The translations under genes were made by a program, and so were the position numbers. From assembly GCA_963788115.1 (NCBI GenBank), contig CAWBFD010000003.1, positions 248,001 to 312,000 of the forward strand: a stretch of 64,000 nucleotides of DNA, read 5' to 3'. Source of the DNA: CAWBFD01 sp963788115 (GTDB lineage: Bacteria; Actinomycetota; Thermoleophilia; Solirubrobacterales; 70-9). The notes beneath the pieces are model-generated. The model did not search any database and had not been told where the DNA came from. It saw only the letters and a program-made list of their open reading frames with translations. Positions within the stretch are counted from its first letter, which is position 1, and every line of letters begins with the position of its first letter. Positions 1 through 8,264 of this stretch are shown here, one piece after another.

Positions 1-1
1 C

Positions 2-1087
2 GACGGCGGCGATCTCGAGGTCGGAATCGTCATCGGGGCCTTCGCCATCACCGGCCTTGCCTGCCGTCCGCTCGCCGGGCACTTCGCCGACCGGCGAGGG
101 CGAAAGCCGGTGGTGATCCTCGGCGCGCTCTTAACTGCGGCTGCGGGGCTCCTCTACTTCATCCCGGCCGGCGTGTCCGGGCTGATCGTCGCCCGCCTCT
201 TCCTCGGCGCCGGGGAGGGAATGGTCTACACCGCGGGGTCGGCATGGGTCGTGGACCTGGCGCCCCCCGCGCGCCGGGGACGGATCATCGGCCTCTACGG
301 GCTTGCGATCTGGGGAGGGTTGACGCTCGGGCCGCCGATCGGCGAGCTGATCCTGCACGCGACGAGCTTCGAGCTGGTGTGGGCGTTCGCCGCCGGAGCG
401 CCACTCCTGGGGACGGTGATCGCGGCCCGGCTGCCGGAGTCGTACCGCCCCCGCGACGACGCCGAGTTCGAGCGTCACCTGATCGCGCACGAGGCGCTTC
501 GGCCGGGGCTGGGCCTGTCGCTGGCCACGGTTGGTTACGCGACCGTGGCCGCGTTCATCGTGCTCCACCTGAACCAGCGCGGGATCGGGCACGGCGCGGA
601 GGTGTTCACGGTGTTCGCCGCGACCGTGGTCGCGATGCGAATCGTCGGTGGCGGTCTCCCCGATCGGATCGGGCCGCTGCGGTGCGCCGCCGGAGCAGGC
701 CTGGTCGAGGCGGGCGGCCTCGTGACGCTCGCGCTCGCCCACGGACTCCCCGCGGCGCTCGCCGGCGCCGTCGCCATGGGCGCCGCGTTCTCGCTGCTGT
801 TCCCGTCACTGGCCCTGGTGGTGGTGAACCGCGTGCCGGAGGAGCGCCGAGGCGTCGCGATGGGGACCTTCACCGCCTTCTTCGACGTCGGCGTCGGTCT
901 CGGCGGGCCGCTGGCGGGCGCGGCGACGGCGCTCGGCGGCTACCCGGCCGCGTTCTGGGCCGCCGCAGTCTGTGCCCTCGGCACCGTCGTCGTGGCGGTG
1001 TCGCTAAGGGCGGTCAATCAGGCGGTCCTCGAGCCCGCGGCCGCTCAGAACAGTCACTTCGCTGACGCACGTGGCAAGGTCCGGTAG
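2..1087 (+). CDS. MFS transporter, 5' end cut by window edge
   Basis: Major facilitator superfamily permease; 361 residues are visible and the N-terminus (about the first helix) lies outside the window. Residues 26-39 carry the MFS motif A between helices 2 and 3 (GHFADRRGRKPVV). About ten hydrophobic segments follow, with the usual central cytoplasmic loop (acidic and charged, around residue 150) separating the two halves. A second, weaker motif (PDRIGPLR) lies at the equivalent loop of the second half. The substrate cannot be told from sequence; the family includes sugar, drug and metabolite exporters. No operon partner is visible: the next gene is 128 bases downstream with its own ribosome binding site. 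Confidence 0.85.
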   Translation, partial: DGGDLEVGIVIGAFAITGLACRPLAGHFADRRGRKPVVILGALLTAAAGLLYFIPAGVSGLIVARLFLGAGEGMVYTAGSAWVVDLAPPARRGRIIGLYGLAIWGGLTLGPPIGELILHATSFELVWAFAAGAPLLGTVIAARLPESYRPRDDAEFERHLIAHEALRPGLGLSLATVGYATVAAFIVLHLNQRGIGHGAEVFTVFAATVVAMRIVGGGLPDRIGPLRCAAGAGLVEAGGLVTLALAHGLPAALAGAVAMGAAFSLLFPSLALVVVNRVPEERRGVAMGTFTAFFDVGVGLGGPLAGAATALGGYPAAFWAAAVCALGTVVVAVSLRAVNQAVLEPAAAQNSHFADARGKVR

Positions 1088-1215
1088 CGTCCGGCGGCTC
1101 TTGGGTGAGCCCTGAGTGCGCCTGCAGACGGCGGGGGCTGGTAGTGTCGCCCCCGCCAGACAGCCCGACCGAGCCGATCAGGCCGGGGGGGAAATCACCC
1201 ACAAGGGGGTATGAA

Positions 1216-1563
1216 GTGAGAAAGGCTCTGATCGCGGGACTCGCGGCGGTGGCAGCCGTGTTGATCGTCCCGTCAGCGGCGCAAGCGAGCGCCGATAGTT
1301 GCTTCGCCAGGGGCGACAACGTCGCCTGCACGGCCAACACCTCGGAGGAAAAAGTGACGTTCGCCCGGGTGAAGATGGGCGTCCTGACGCGTGGCGCCTG
1401 GGCGATCCACTGCAGCAAGGGCTCGCACGAGTTCACCGATTCCGGTCGGCTCCACCAGGGCGAGGCCTTCATCATCCCGATTCAGTTCAACGCGCCGAAC
1501 TGCACTCTCTTGGCGGCTGGCTTGAGCAAGAGTCGAGTGCGAGTTCGAGTGGTACTCCTTTAG
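1216..1563 (+). CDS. small secreted protein with four cysteines
   Basis: A 115-residue protein that I do not recognise. The GTG start at 1216 is chosen because a purine-rich site (AAGGGGG, 1203-1209) lies just upstream and because it begins directly with a signal peptide: basic VRK, a hydrophobic run, then an AQASA-type signal peptidase I site near residue 25. An in-frame start at 1105 would bury the signal. The mature part is about 90 residues, beta-rich in appearance, with four cysteines that could form two disulfides, so an extracytoplasmic location is likely. It is monocistronic and followed by a hairpin terminator. Confidence 0.6.
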   Translation: MRKALIAGLAAVAAVLIVPSAAQASADSCFARGDNVACTANTSEEKVTFARVKMGVLTRGAWAIHCSKGSHEFTDSGRLHQGEAFIIPIQFNAPNCTLLAAGLSKSRVRVRVVLL

Positions 1564-1585
1564 AGGGCGTCACGAGCGCACCAAA

Positions 1586-1617
1586 AGCCCGCCGCTGGGG
1601 TGTCCTGGCGGCGGGCT
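1586..1617. terminator. bidirectional intrinsic terminator
   Basis: Perfect 10-bp stem (AGCCCGCCGC / GCGGCGGGCT) with a 12-base loop, lying between two convergent genes. On the minus strand the hairpin is followed by TTTT, on the plus strand by ATTTGT, so it can serve both genes but fits the minus-strand gene better. Confidence 0.75.
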
Positions 1618-1639
1618 ATTTGTGCCCGCAGCCCGCCGA

Positions 1640-2682
1640 CTAGAAGAGACGCTTCTGACTCGATCGCGGTTCCGCGGGACCGCTCGCCTCGCCGTCCGGA
1701 TCGGATGACCCTCGGGAGACCGCCCGCCCCGTGGCCGCCTCCATTCCCGGGGACCGTTTCGAGCGAACCAGCTTGGAAAGCCGCTTGCGCTCGTCGGCGC
1801 GCATGTACGCCCCGCGCTCATAGAGCGCCTCATATCGGGGAATCAGGTCCGGCCGGTACTGCCGCAGCCAGTCGAACCAGATCTGCTTGACCTCGCCCCG
1901 CAGGTGCAGGGGGACGCCGGCGATGCTGCGCGCGCCCGCCTCCCCGGCCAGCTCGAGGATCGGCTCGATCTGCTCCGGGGCGTCGTTGACGCCGGGGATC
2001 AGGGGCGCCACCAACACCCCGGTGGGAATCCCGGCGTCGACCAGCTCCTTCACCGCCTCGAGCCGCTTTCGCGGATGGGGCGTGTGCGGCTCGGTCTCCC
2101 TCCACGCCCGCTCGTCGAGCGTGGGCACCGACAGGTTGGCCGTGAACTCGGTGCGCTCGACCAGCTCCCGAAAGAGCGGCAGGTCGCGGAGCAGGAGCGG
2201 CGATTTGGTCAGGACCGAGCAGGGATTCGCGAAGTCGCGCATCGCCTCCCAGATCCCTTCCAGTAGCCGGTAGCGGCCCTCGACCCACTGGTAGGGATCC
2301 GTGTTCGTCCCGAGCGCCACGTGGTCGCCCTGCCACGACGGCCTCGCAAGCTCATCGCGGACCCGCTCGGGCGCATTCACCTTGACGACGATCTGGCGCT
2401 CGAAGTCCTCACGGGCGTTGAAGTCGAGATATGTGTGGCTCGGCCGGGCGAAGCAGTAAGAGAGCAGGCGTGGGTGCAACCGCGATAGGGATTGATCGTC
2501 CAGCGGAACGGCATCCGCGAGCTCTTGGGCACGTGGTTGAGCGCCGATCGCGCCCGGATCTCGTAGAAACGGATCCCGAGCGCCTCGGGCGCATCGAAGG
2601 TGCGCACCACGGCGGGCTCGCGGAAGCCGGGCAGCCTCGCCTCGGCCTCCTTTCTGTCGAAGGTGAGATTGTCCCAGCGCAC
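1640..2682 (-). pseudogene. Rv2578c-like radical SAM protein (SplB/DNA-repair photolyase type), frameshifted
   Basis: The N-terminal frame starts at GTG 2682 (MRWDNLTFDRKEAEARLPGF) and runs to the radical SAM motif CTHAC. Two extra bases (CT duplicated, about 2455-2460) then shift the frame. The rest (YCFARPSHTYLDFNAREDFE and onward, 270 residues) continues intact to 1640. Rejoined, the protein is about 345 residues, with CxxxCxxC split exactly between the second and third cysteine. The family resembles mycobacterial Rv2578c and spore photolyase-related COG1533 enzymes: a 4Fe-4S/SAM radical enzyme in the cytoplasm with a suspected DNA-repair link. An SOS box overlaps the start. It is either a recent pseudogene or a sequencing error; all downstream motifs are preserved, which favours a very recent event or an error. 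Confidence 0.75.
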
Positions 2683-2695
2683 GAACCTATGTTCG
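2682..2695. promoter_or_regulatory. LexA (SOS) box at the radical SAM gene start
   Basis: CGAACCTATGTTCG is a perfect GAAC-N4-GTTC palindrome of the Gram-positive/actinobacterial LexA type. The same core (GAACACATGTTCG) is found in front of lexA in this window, and both are followed by CATAG on the plus strand. It touches the GTG start of the radical SAM gene, so LexA bound here would block its transcription. The site is also 133 bases upstream of korA on the other strand. Confidence 0.8.
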
Positions 2696-2827
2696 CATAG
2701 ACGACGGACGGCTTCGGCGCGTCCAGTCCGGGTAGAGGTGCGGCGAGACCGATGCCGAAGCTGAACATGGCCGAAACGAAACGCCCGCCCGCCGGCATGC
2801 CTACAATCGACGTAGGCACGGACTAGC

Positions 2828-4666
2828 TTGACTCAGACGATCGAAGAGAAGGATCGGGTCGTCGTCCGGTTCGCCGGCGACTCGGGCGACGGGATCCAGC
2901 TCGCCGGCAACCGCTTCGCGGCGGCGACTGCATTGATCGGCAACGACCTCGCGACGTTGCCCAACTTCCCGGCTGAGATCCGCGCCCCCGCGGGCACCCT
3001 CGCCGGCGTCTCCGCTTTCCAGATCCACTTCGCCTCGCGCGAGATCCTCACCCCCGGCGGGCAGCCGAACGTGCTCGTCGCGATGAACCCCGCGGCGCTC
3101 AAGGTCAACCTGCCCGAGCTCGAGCGCGGCGGCATCATCATCGCCAACGAGGACGGGTTCACCAAGGCGAGCCTGCGCAAGGCCGACTACGAGGAGAGCC
3201 CGCTCGAGGATGGGAGCCTCGACGACTACCGCGTGTTCCGGGTGCCGATGACCTCGATGACCGTGCGGGCGACCGAGGGCATCGACGGCGTCGGGTCGCG
3301 GGATGCGGCCCGCTCGAAGAACTTCTTCGCGCTCGGCCTGGTCTCGTGGATGTACAGCCGGCCGACCGAGGCGACGGCCTCCTGGATCGAGGAGAAGTTC
3401 GCCGGCAAGCAGGCGGTGATGGAAGCGAACCTGGCCGCGTTCCGCGCCGGCTACAACTTCGGCGAGACCGCGGAGCTGCTCCAGGTCCCCCACTACGAGG
3501 TCAAGCCCGCACCCGTCCAGCCCGGCACCTACCGGGCAGTGAACGGGACCACCGCGGCGGCGCTCGGATTGATCGCGGCCAGCGTCCGCAGTGGGCTGCC
3601 CCTGTTCCTCGCCAGCTACCCGATCACTCCGGCCTCGGAGCTCCTGCACGAGCTCTCCCGACACCAGCGATTCGGGGTCCGGACGGTGCAGGCGGAGGAC
3701 GAGATCGCGGCGGCGAACATGGCGCTCGGCGCCGCCTTCGGGGGGCAGCTCGGCGTCACCGCCACCAGCGGTCCCGGCATGGACCTGAAGACGGAGACGA
3801 TCGGGCTGGCGGCGACGCTCGAGCTGCCGTTGCTGGTGATCGACGTTCAGCGGGCGGGGCCGTCGACCGGAATGCCTACCAAGACCGAGGCGGCGGACCT
3901 GTTGATGGCGCTCCATGGGCGCCACGGCGAGTCCCCTCTTCCGGTGCTCGCCGCGGCGAGCCCGGCCCAGTGCTTCCATGCGGTGATCGACGCGGTCCGC
4001 ATCGCGGTCCGCTACCGGACCCCGGTGATCCTGCTGTCCGACACCTTCCTCGCCAACTCCTCGGAGCCGTGGCTGCTCCCCGACGCCTCGGCCCTGCCCG
4101 AGATCGACCCCGCCTTCGCCACCGGGCCCAACCGCGACGGGGAGTTCTGGCCGTACGTGCGCGACGACCGCCTCGCGCGACCGTGGGCGCTTCCCGGCAC
4201 CAAGGGCCTCGCCCACGTGATCGGCGGGCTCGAGAAGGAGGCCGACACCGGCCGCATCTCATACGAGCCGGATAACCATGCCCGGATGACCGAGCTTCGC
4301 GCTGCCAAGATCGCCGGGATCGTCGACGACATCCCCGAGCTCGAGGTCGAAGATCCCGACGCCGCCGACCTCCTCGTGCTCGGGTGGGGATCCACCTACG
4401 GGGCGATCGAGGGGGCCGCTCGGCGCGCGCGCCGACGCGGCGCCAGGGTGGCGGTCGCCCACCTCTACCACCTGAACCCGCTGCCGCGGAACACGGGCGA
4501 GGTCGTTCGGCGGTTCCCGCGGGTGCTGATCCCCGAGGTGAACACCGGCCAGCTCGTGAGGATGATCCGGGCCGAGTTCCTTATCGACGCAGAGAGCTAC
4601 ACCAAGGTCGAGGGGCTCCCGATCTTCGCCGAGGAGCTCGAGGAAGCGATCCTGGAGCGGCAATGA
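2828..4666 (+). CDS. korA: 2-oxoacid:ferredoxin oxidoreductase, fused gamma-alpha subunit
   Basis: 612 residues. Residues about 10-190 are the POR gamma-type domain (RFAGDSGDGIQLAG, then NPAALKVNLPEL). Residues about 230-420 are the alpha pyrimidine-binding domain (YPITPASELLHELSRH, the TSGPGMDLKTE loop), followed by the C-terminal alpha transketolase-like domain. With KorB it oxidises 2-oxoglutarate (or a related 2-oxoacid) and CoA to the acyl-CoA, passing electrons to ferredoxin in place of an NAD-linked dehydrogenase. The TTG start at 2828 (MTQTIEEKDRVVVRF) agrees with the family N-terminus. The stop overlaps the korB start by four bases (ATGA), so translation is coupled. Length and fusion are usual for actinobacteria. 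Confidence 0.93.
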   Translation: MTQTIEEKDRVVVRFAGDSGDGIQLAGNRFAAATALIGNDLATLPNFPAEIRAPAGTLAGVSAFQIHFASREILTPGGQPNVLVAMNPAALKVNLPELERGGIIIANEDGFTKASLRKADYEESPLEDGSLDDYRVFRVPMTSMTVRATEGIDGVGSRDAARSKNFFALGLVSWMYSRPTEATASWIEEKFAGKQAVMEANLAAFRAGYNFGETAELLQVPHYEVKPAPVQPGTYRAVNGTTAAALGLIAASVRSGLPLFLASYPITPASELLHELSRHQRFGVRTVQAEDEIAAANMALGAAFGGQLGVTATSGPGMDLKTETIGLAATLELPLLVIDVQRAGPSTGMPTKTEAADLLMALHGRHGESPLPVLAAASPAQCFHAVIDAVRIAVRYRTPVILLSDTFLANSSEPWLLPDASALPEIDPAFATGPNRDGEFWPYVRDDRLARPWALPGTKGLAHVIGGLEKEADTGRISYEPDNHARMTELRAAKIAGIVDDIPELEVEDPDAADLLVLGWGSTYGAIEGAARRARRRGARVAVAHLYHLNPLPRNTGEVVRRFPRVLIPEVNTGQLVRMIRAEFLIDAESYTKVEGLPIFAEELEEAILERQ

Positions 4667-5715
4667 GCGAGATCTCGACCACCACCAACGGGCCGGGCAA
4701 CGGGGGCGATCCGCTGGCCCTCACGAAGAAGGACTTCGCCTCCGACCAGGAAACGCGCTGGTGCCCGGGCTGCGGCGACTACGCGATCCTCGCGACCGTC
4801 CAGCAGTTCCTGCCCGAGCTGGAGCTGCCGGCGGAGAGGATGGTGTTCGTGGCCGGGATCGGCTGCTCGGGCCGGTTCGCCTATTACATGAGCACGTACG
4901 GGGTCCACGGCATTCACGGCCGCGCCCCGGCCCTCGCCACCGGCCTCGCGGTGGCCCGTCCAGACCTCTCGGTCTGGGTGGTCACCGGCGACGGCGACGG
5001 CCTCTCGATCGGTGGCAATCATCTGATCCACGCGCTGCGGCGGAACGTGCCGATCAAGATTCTCCTGTTCAACAACCAGATCTACGGGCTGACCAAGGGT
5101 CAGTACTCGCCGACCTCGGAGCAGGGGAAGGTGACCAAGTCGACCCCGTTCGGCTCGCTCGACCACCCGTTCAACCCGGTGGCACTGGCGCTGGGCGCCG
5201 AGGCAACCTTCGTCGCGCGCACAGTCGATACGGACCGCGACCACGAGGCCGAGGTGCTGCGCGCCGCCGCCGCGCACGAGGGCTCGGCCCTGATCGAGAT
5301 CTACCAGAACTGCAACGTGTTCAACGACGACGCGTTCGAGGCGGTCCGCGGCAAGGGGAAGGCCGCGAACCAGATCAGGCTCGAACATGGCAATCCGATC
5401 AGGTTCGGCGTCGAGAGCGAGCGCGGCGTCGTCCGCGGGGACGACGGCGACCTCCACCTCGTGGATGTCGCAGACGTCGGCGAGGACGCCCTGCTCCTGC
5501 ACGATGCGCACCACCCCAACCCGAGCCGCGCCTTCGAGCTGGCCCGGCTCGCGGACCGCCCGACGGGGCCCACCCCCCTCGGCGTCTTCCGCGACGTCGA
5601 GCGCTCGGTCTACGGAGCCGACCAGGGCCGCGAGCTGGCGGCTGCGCGCGAGGGCGTCGCCACCGCCGACGTCGAGCGGCTCCTCAACTCGGGCGACACC
5701 TGGACCGTGGACTAG
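4663..5715 (+). CDS. korB: 2-oxoacid:ferredoxin oxidoreductase, beta subunit
   Basis: 350 residues, the TPP-binding partner of KorA. Cysteines 34, 37 (WCPGCGDY), 68 (GIGCSGR) and 217 (QNCNVF) fit the four ligands of the single 4Fe-4S cluster of KorB-type subunits. Residues 109-112 (GDGD), followed about 25 residues later by NNQIYGLTKGQ, form the TPP/Mg site. The ATG at 4663 overlaps the korA stop; an in-frame upstream extension is only read-through of korA sequence. The pair is complete without a separate delta (8Fe ferredoxin) subunit, so an external ferredoxin is expected to take the electrons. Confidence 0.93.
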   Translation: MSEISTTTNGPGNGGDPLALTKKDFASDQETRWCPGCGDYAILATVQQFLPELELPAERMVFVAGIGCSGRFAYYMSTYGVHGIHGRAPALATGLAVARPDLSVWVVTGDGDGLSIGGNHLIHALRRNVPIKILLFNNQIYGLTKGQYSPTSEQGKVTKSTPFGSLDHPFNPVALALGAEATFVARTVDTDRDHEAEVLRAAAAHEGSALIEIYQNCNVFNDDAFEAVRGKGKAANQIRLEHGNPIRFGVESERGVVRGDDGDLHLVDVADVGEDALLLHDAHHPNPSRAFELARLADRPTGPTPLGVFRDVERSVYGADQGRELAAAREGVATADVERLLNSGDTWTVD

Positions 5716-5734
5716 GGCGGCCGGCCCCCCGGCG

Positions 5735-6781
5735 TCAAAGCCGGCTCTCGTCGAGCTCCTCCGGCACCAGCTCCAGCTCGAGGTCGCGCCCGCCGCGAAT
5801 GGCACGTGCGATGACGGCGGTCCCGATTCGCTCGGCAACCATCATGCGCTGCAGGTCCGCGGCGTCGGCGATCGGCGTCCCGTCCACCTCGACGATCAGG
5901 TCCTCGGCGCGGATCCCCGCCCGCTCGGCGGGGCTCCCGGGAACCACCTCGACCACCTCGACCCCAGTGCGCCGGCCGTAGCGCCGGTGGGCGCGCGGCG
6001 GCAGGGGCCGGGGGCCGCCGGCGATCCCGACGTAGGCGCGGCGGACGCGCCCCTCGGTCATCAGCGCGGCGATGATCCGGCGCGCGGCGGCGTTGATCGG
6101 CACCGCCAGGCCGAGGCCGATCCCGGCGACGGCCGTGTTGATTCCGATCACCTGCCCGCGACCGCTTGCTAGCGCGCCGCCGGAGTTCCCCGGGTTGAGG
6201 GCTGCGTCGGTCTGAATCACGTTGTCGATGATCCGGGCTCCGCGACCCGCGCGGGCCGGCAGGGCGCGGCCGAGCGCGGACACGACACCGGCGGTGACCG
6301 ATCCCGCGAGCCCGTGAGGGTTGCCGATCGCAACTACCAGCTGACCGACCCGAAGCCGGTCGGCGTCGCCGAGCTCGGCCGGGACGAGGTCGCCGTCCTC
6401 GGTGCGCAGGATCGCGAGGTCCGAGAGCGAGTCACGGCCAACGACCGTGAAGCGCAGATCCCGCCCGTCCGTGAAAGCGGCCCGTCCCGACCCGCTACCG
6501 CCGGCGACGACGTGCGCGGAGGTGAGGATGAAGCCGTCATGCGTGAGCGCCACGCCGCTGCCGGCGCCCTCCGGCGTCCATCCGCGACGCCGTTGGCCCT
6601 TAACCCGCAGGCTGGCCACCGCGGGGGAGAGCTGTTCGGCGACGCCGACGACCGTCCGCGAGTAGGAGTCCAGCGCCTCGGCGTCGGCGGGGTCGGGGCC
6701 CTCGGCCGGGGGGGCGCCTCGGCCGGGGTCGACTCCGGCCGCGCTCGAGTCCACGATCGACTTCGCCGGCTCGGCCATCAC
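5735..6781 (-). CDS. HtrA/DegP-like serine protease with PDZ domain
   Basis: 348 residues, S1C peptidase family. The catalytic triad is visible: His90 (LTSAHVV), Asp121 (LSDLAIL), Ser200 (NPGNSGGAL). One PDZ domain occupies about 255-340 (VVPGSPAERAGIRAEDLIVE). Unlike most HtrA proteins it shows no signal peptide or membrane anchor; the first 40 residues are polar and proline/alanine-rich, so it may act in the cytoplasm or be exported unconventionally. It is the downstream member of a two-gene unit; its start overlaps the stop of the upstream protease gene by four bases, indicating translational coupling and possibly a heteromeric assembly. Confidence 0.88.
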   Translation of the reverse strand: MMAEPAKSIVDSSAAGVDPGRGAPPAEGPDPADAEALDSYSRTVVGVAEQLSPAVASLRVKGQRRRGWTPEGAGSGVALTHDGFILTSAHVVAGGSGSGRAAFTDGRDLRFTVVGRDSLSDLAILRTEDGDLVPAELGDADRLRVGQLVVAIGNPHGLAGSVTAGVVSALGRALPARAGRGARIIDNVIQTDAALNPGNSGGALASGRGQVIGINTAVAGIGLGLAVPINAAARRIIAALMTEGRVRRAYVGIAGGPRPLPPRAHRRYGRRTGVEVVEVVPGSPAERAGIRAEDLIVEVDGTPIADAADLQRMMVAERIGTAVIARAIRGGRDLELELVPEELDESRL

Positions 6782-7677
6782 GCCGCCTCCGCTGCGAGCT
6801 CCACCTGGATCTCGCGCTCGTCGGTCCCGCGGACGATGCCCAGGCTGAGGCCCCCCTCACCTCCAGCCTCGTCGAGCGCACGGTGAAGGTCATCGACGCC
6901 GTCGAGCTCATGGCCGTCCGCGGTGACGATCAGGTCGCCCTGGGCGAGGCCAGCTCGATCTGCGGGGCTGCCGGCCTCGATCTCGCGAACGAGGATCCCG
7001 TCCCGCTCGGCCAGGCCCACGGCGCGGCGCAGGCGGCGGGCAACGTAGGGCGGCGCGACGGCCACTCCGAGCCGCGGCCGATCGGCCTCCTCGCCACGCC
7101 CGAGGCGATCCACCGCCTCGCGCACGCCACCGGTTGCGCCCAGGGCGAGGATCAGGTCGCCCTCGAGGCGCAGGGCATTGATGCCGATCAGCCGGCCGTC
7201 GAGGTCAAGCAGGGGACCGCCGGCCGAGCCTCGCGGGAGGGAGGCAGTGTGCTCCAGCGCGCCGGTGATCCGCCGCCCGCGCGGCCCGCGGAAGCTGCGG
7301 TCGGTTGCCGAGATGAAGCCGAGCGTCGCCCGCAGCCCGCGCCCCCCCGGGTTGGCCAACGCCACCACTGGCGTCCCGATCTCGATCGTGGACTCCGCCG
7401 GGGTCCATGCGAGCGGCTCGATGTCGCCGGTGTCCGCGGCGACCACCGCAATCGCGAGATCGCGGTCCACGCCGAGCGGCTCGACCTCGGAGCGATCGCC
7501 GTTGCCGAGCGCGACCGTCGCGCGCTCACCGACGTTGTGGGCGGCGGTGAGGACCCGGCCGGTACCGACCACGGTTCCCGTTCCGGAGCGCCACCCGCGC
7601 CCCACTCCGACCACGGCGGGCCCGTATTTGGTCGCCGCCGAGGAGATGCTGTCCTGGATTTCAGCGAGTGCGCTCAC
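6778..7677 (-). CDS. trypsin-like protease with PDZ domain, divergent HtrA relative
   Basis: 299 residues. A compact trypsin-fold domain (about 15-195) carries His47 (LTAAHNV), Asp73 (DRDLAIAVV) and Ser151 (LPRGSAGGPL), so the triad looks complete, although the serine loop differs from the canonical GNSGGP. A PDZ domain follows at about 215-295 (IEAGSPADRAGLAQGDLIV). No signal peptide is seen. It is first in an operon with the second protease at 5735-6781; both have the same protease-PDZ architecture and probably arose by an old duplication. Its promoter must lie in the 99 bases shared with the divergent HxlR gene. Confidence 0.82.
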   Translation of the reverse strand: MSALAEIQDSISSAATKYGPAVVGVGRGWRSGTGTVVGTGRVLTAAHNVGERATVALGNGDRSEVEPLGVDRDLAIAVVAADTGDIEPLAWTPAESTIEIGTPVVALANPGGRGLRATLGFISATDRSFRGPRGRRITGALEHTASLPRGSAGGPLLDLDGRLIGINALRLEGDLILALGATGGVREAVDRLGRGEEADRPRLGVAVAPPYVARRLRRAVGLAERDGILVREIEAGSPADRAGLAQGDLIVTADGHELDGVDDLHRALDEAGGEGGLSLGIVRGTDEREIQVELAAEAA

Positions 7678-7732
7678 ACGTCACCTCCGTTTGCTCCGAA
7701 GTCGCCCCCGCCTTGGGCAGTCGCTCAGCAGG

Positions 7733-7752
7733 TAGTGACTTGCAAGTTAGTA
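7733..7752. promoter_or_regulatory. imperfect palindromic operator in the protease/HxlR divergent region
   Basis: TAGTGACTTGCAAGTTAGTA matches its own reverse complement at 16 of 20 positions with a perfect 10-bp core (ACTTGCAAGT). It sits 24 bases upstream of the HxlR start and 55 bases upstream of the divergent protease start, where an autoregulating winged-helix dimer would bind. HxlR-family operators are typically short A/T-rich inverted repeats, so this is the best candidate site. Confidence 0.5.
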
Positions 7753-7776
7753 GTAAATAGCGATAGTATCAACGCC

Positions 7777-8253
7777 GTGACGTCCGCGCCGCACGCATCC
7801 CCGACAGCCGCCCGCGAGGGCTCTGAATCCCCCGCGGGCGGCGTCCCCGCAGCCCTGGCCGATGCGCTGTCTTTCGTCGGCGACCGCTGGACGCTCTCGA
7901 TCATCGCCGCGCTCCTCGAAGGGCCCCGCCGCTTCGCGGACCTCGAGGACGAGCTTGGCGGGATCGCCCCCAACGTGCTCTCCGGCCGGTTGCAACGGCT
8001 GGCCGACCAGGGCCTGGTGTTCGCCGAGCCCTACTCCGACCGGCCGCAGCGCTTCGCCTATCACCTGACCGAGCGCGGGCGCGGCCTCGCCGGCCCGATC
8101 AGGCTGCTTGCGGGCTGGGCCGCGCGGGAGCTCTCAGGGGCCGAGGGGCCGGTGCATTCCTCCTGCGGCAGCCAGCTCGAAGCGGTCTGGTTCTGCCCAG
8201 CCTGCCAACGCCCCGTCGATGAGGGCGAGGCGGGCGAGCTGCACTACGCCTGA
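7777..8253 (+). CDS. HxlR-family transcriptional regulator with C-terminal zinc-ribbon-like tail
   Basis: 158 residues. The winged helix spans about 25-115 (LSFVGDRWTLSIIAALLEGP, then NVLSGRLQRLADQGLV), typical of HxlR/DUF24 regulators, which often sense reactive electrophiles through cysteine. The C-terminus adds a Cys-rich segment (CGS, then FCPACQRPVDEGE) that could bind zinc or act as a thiol switch. The GTG at 7777 is chosen as the first start after the palindromic operator; the frame is open much further upstream but only as the shadow of the opposite-strand protease gene. It converges with a ring-cleaving dioxygenase gene 11 bases away, a likely but unproved target. Confidence 0.82.
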   Translation: MTSAPHASPTAAREGSESPAGGVPAALADALSFVGDRWTLSIIAALLEGPRRFADLEDELGGIAPNVLSGRLQRLADQGLVFAEPYSDRPQRFAYHLTERGRGLAGPIRLLAGWAARELSGAEGPVHSSCGSQLEAVWFCPACQRPVDEGEAGELHYA

Positions 8254-8264
8254 CCCGAGCGAAG

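Noticed and set aside
2801..4216. 471-codon open frame on the minus strand opposite korA
   Set aside because: korA has full family motifs; the reverse frame is low-complexity.
6883..7776. Long N-terminal extension of the HxlR gene
   Set aside because: It is antisense to the protease gene; the HxlR fold begins after 7777, where an operator and a GTG are present.
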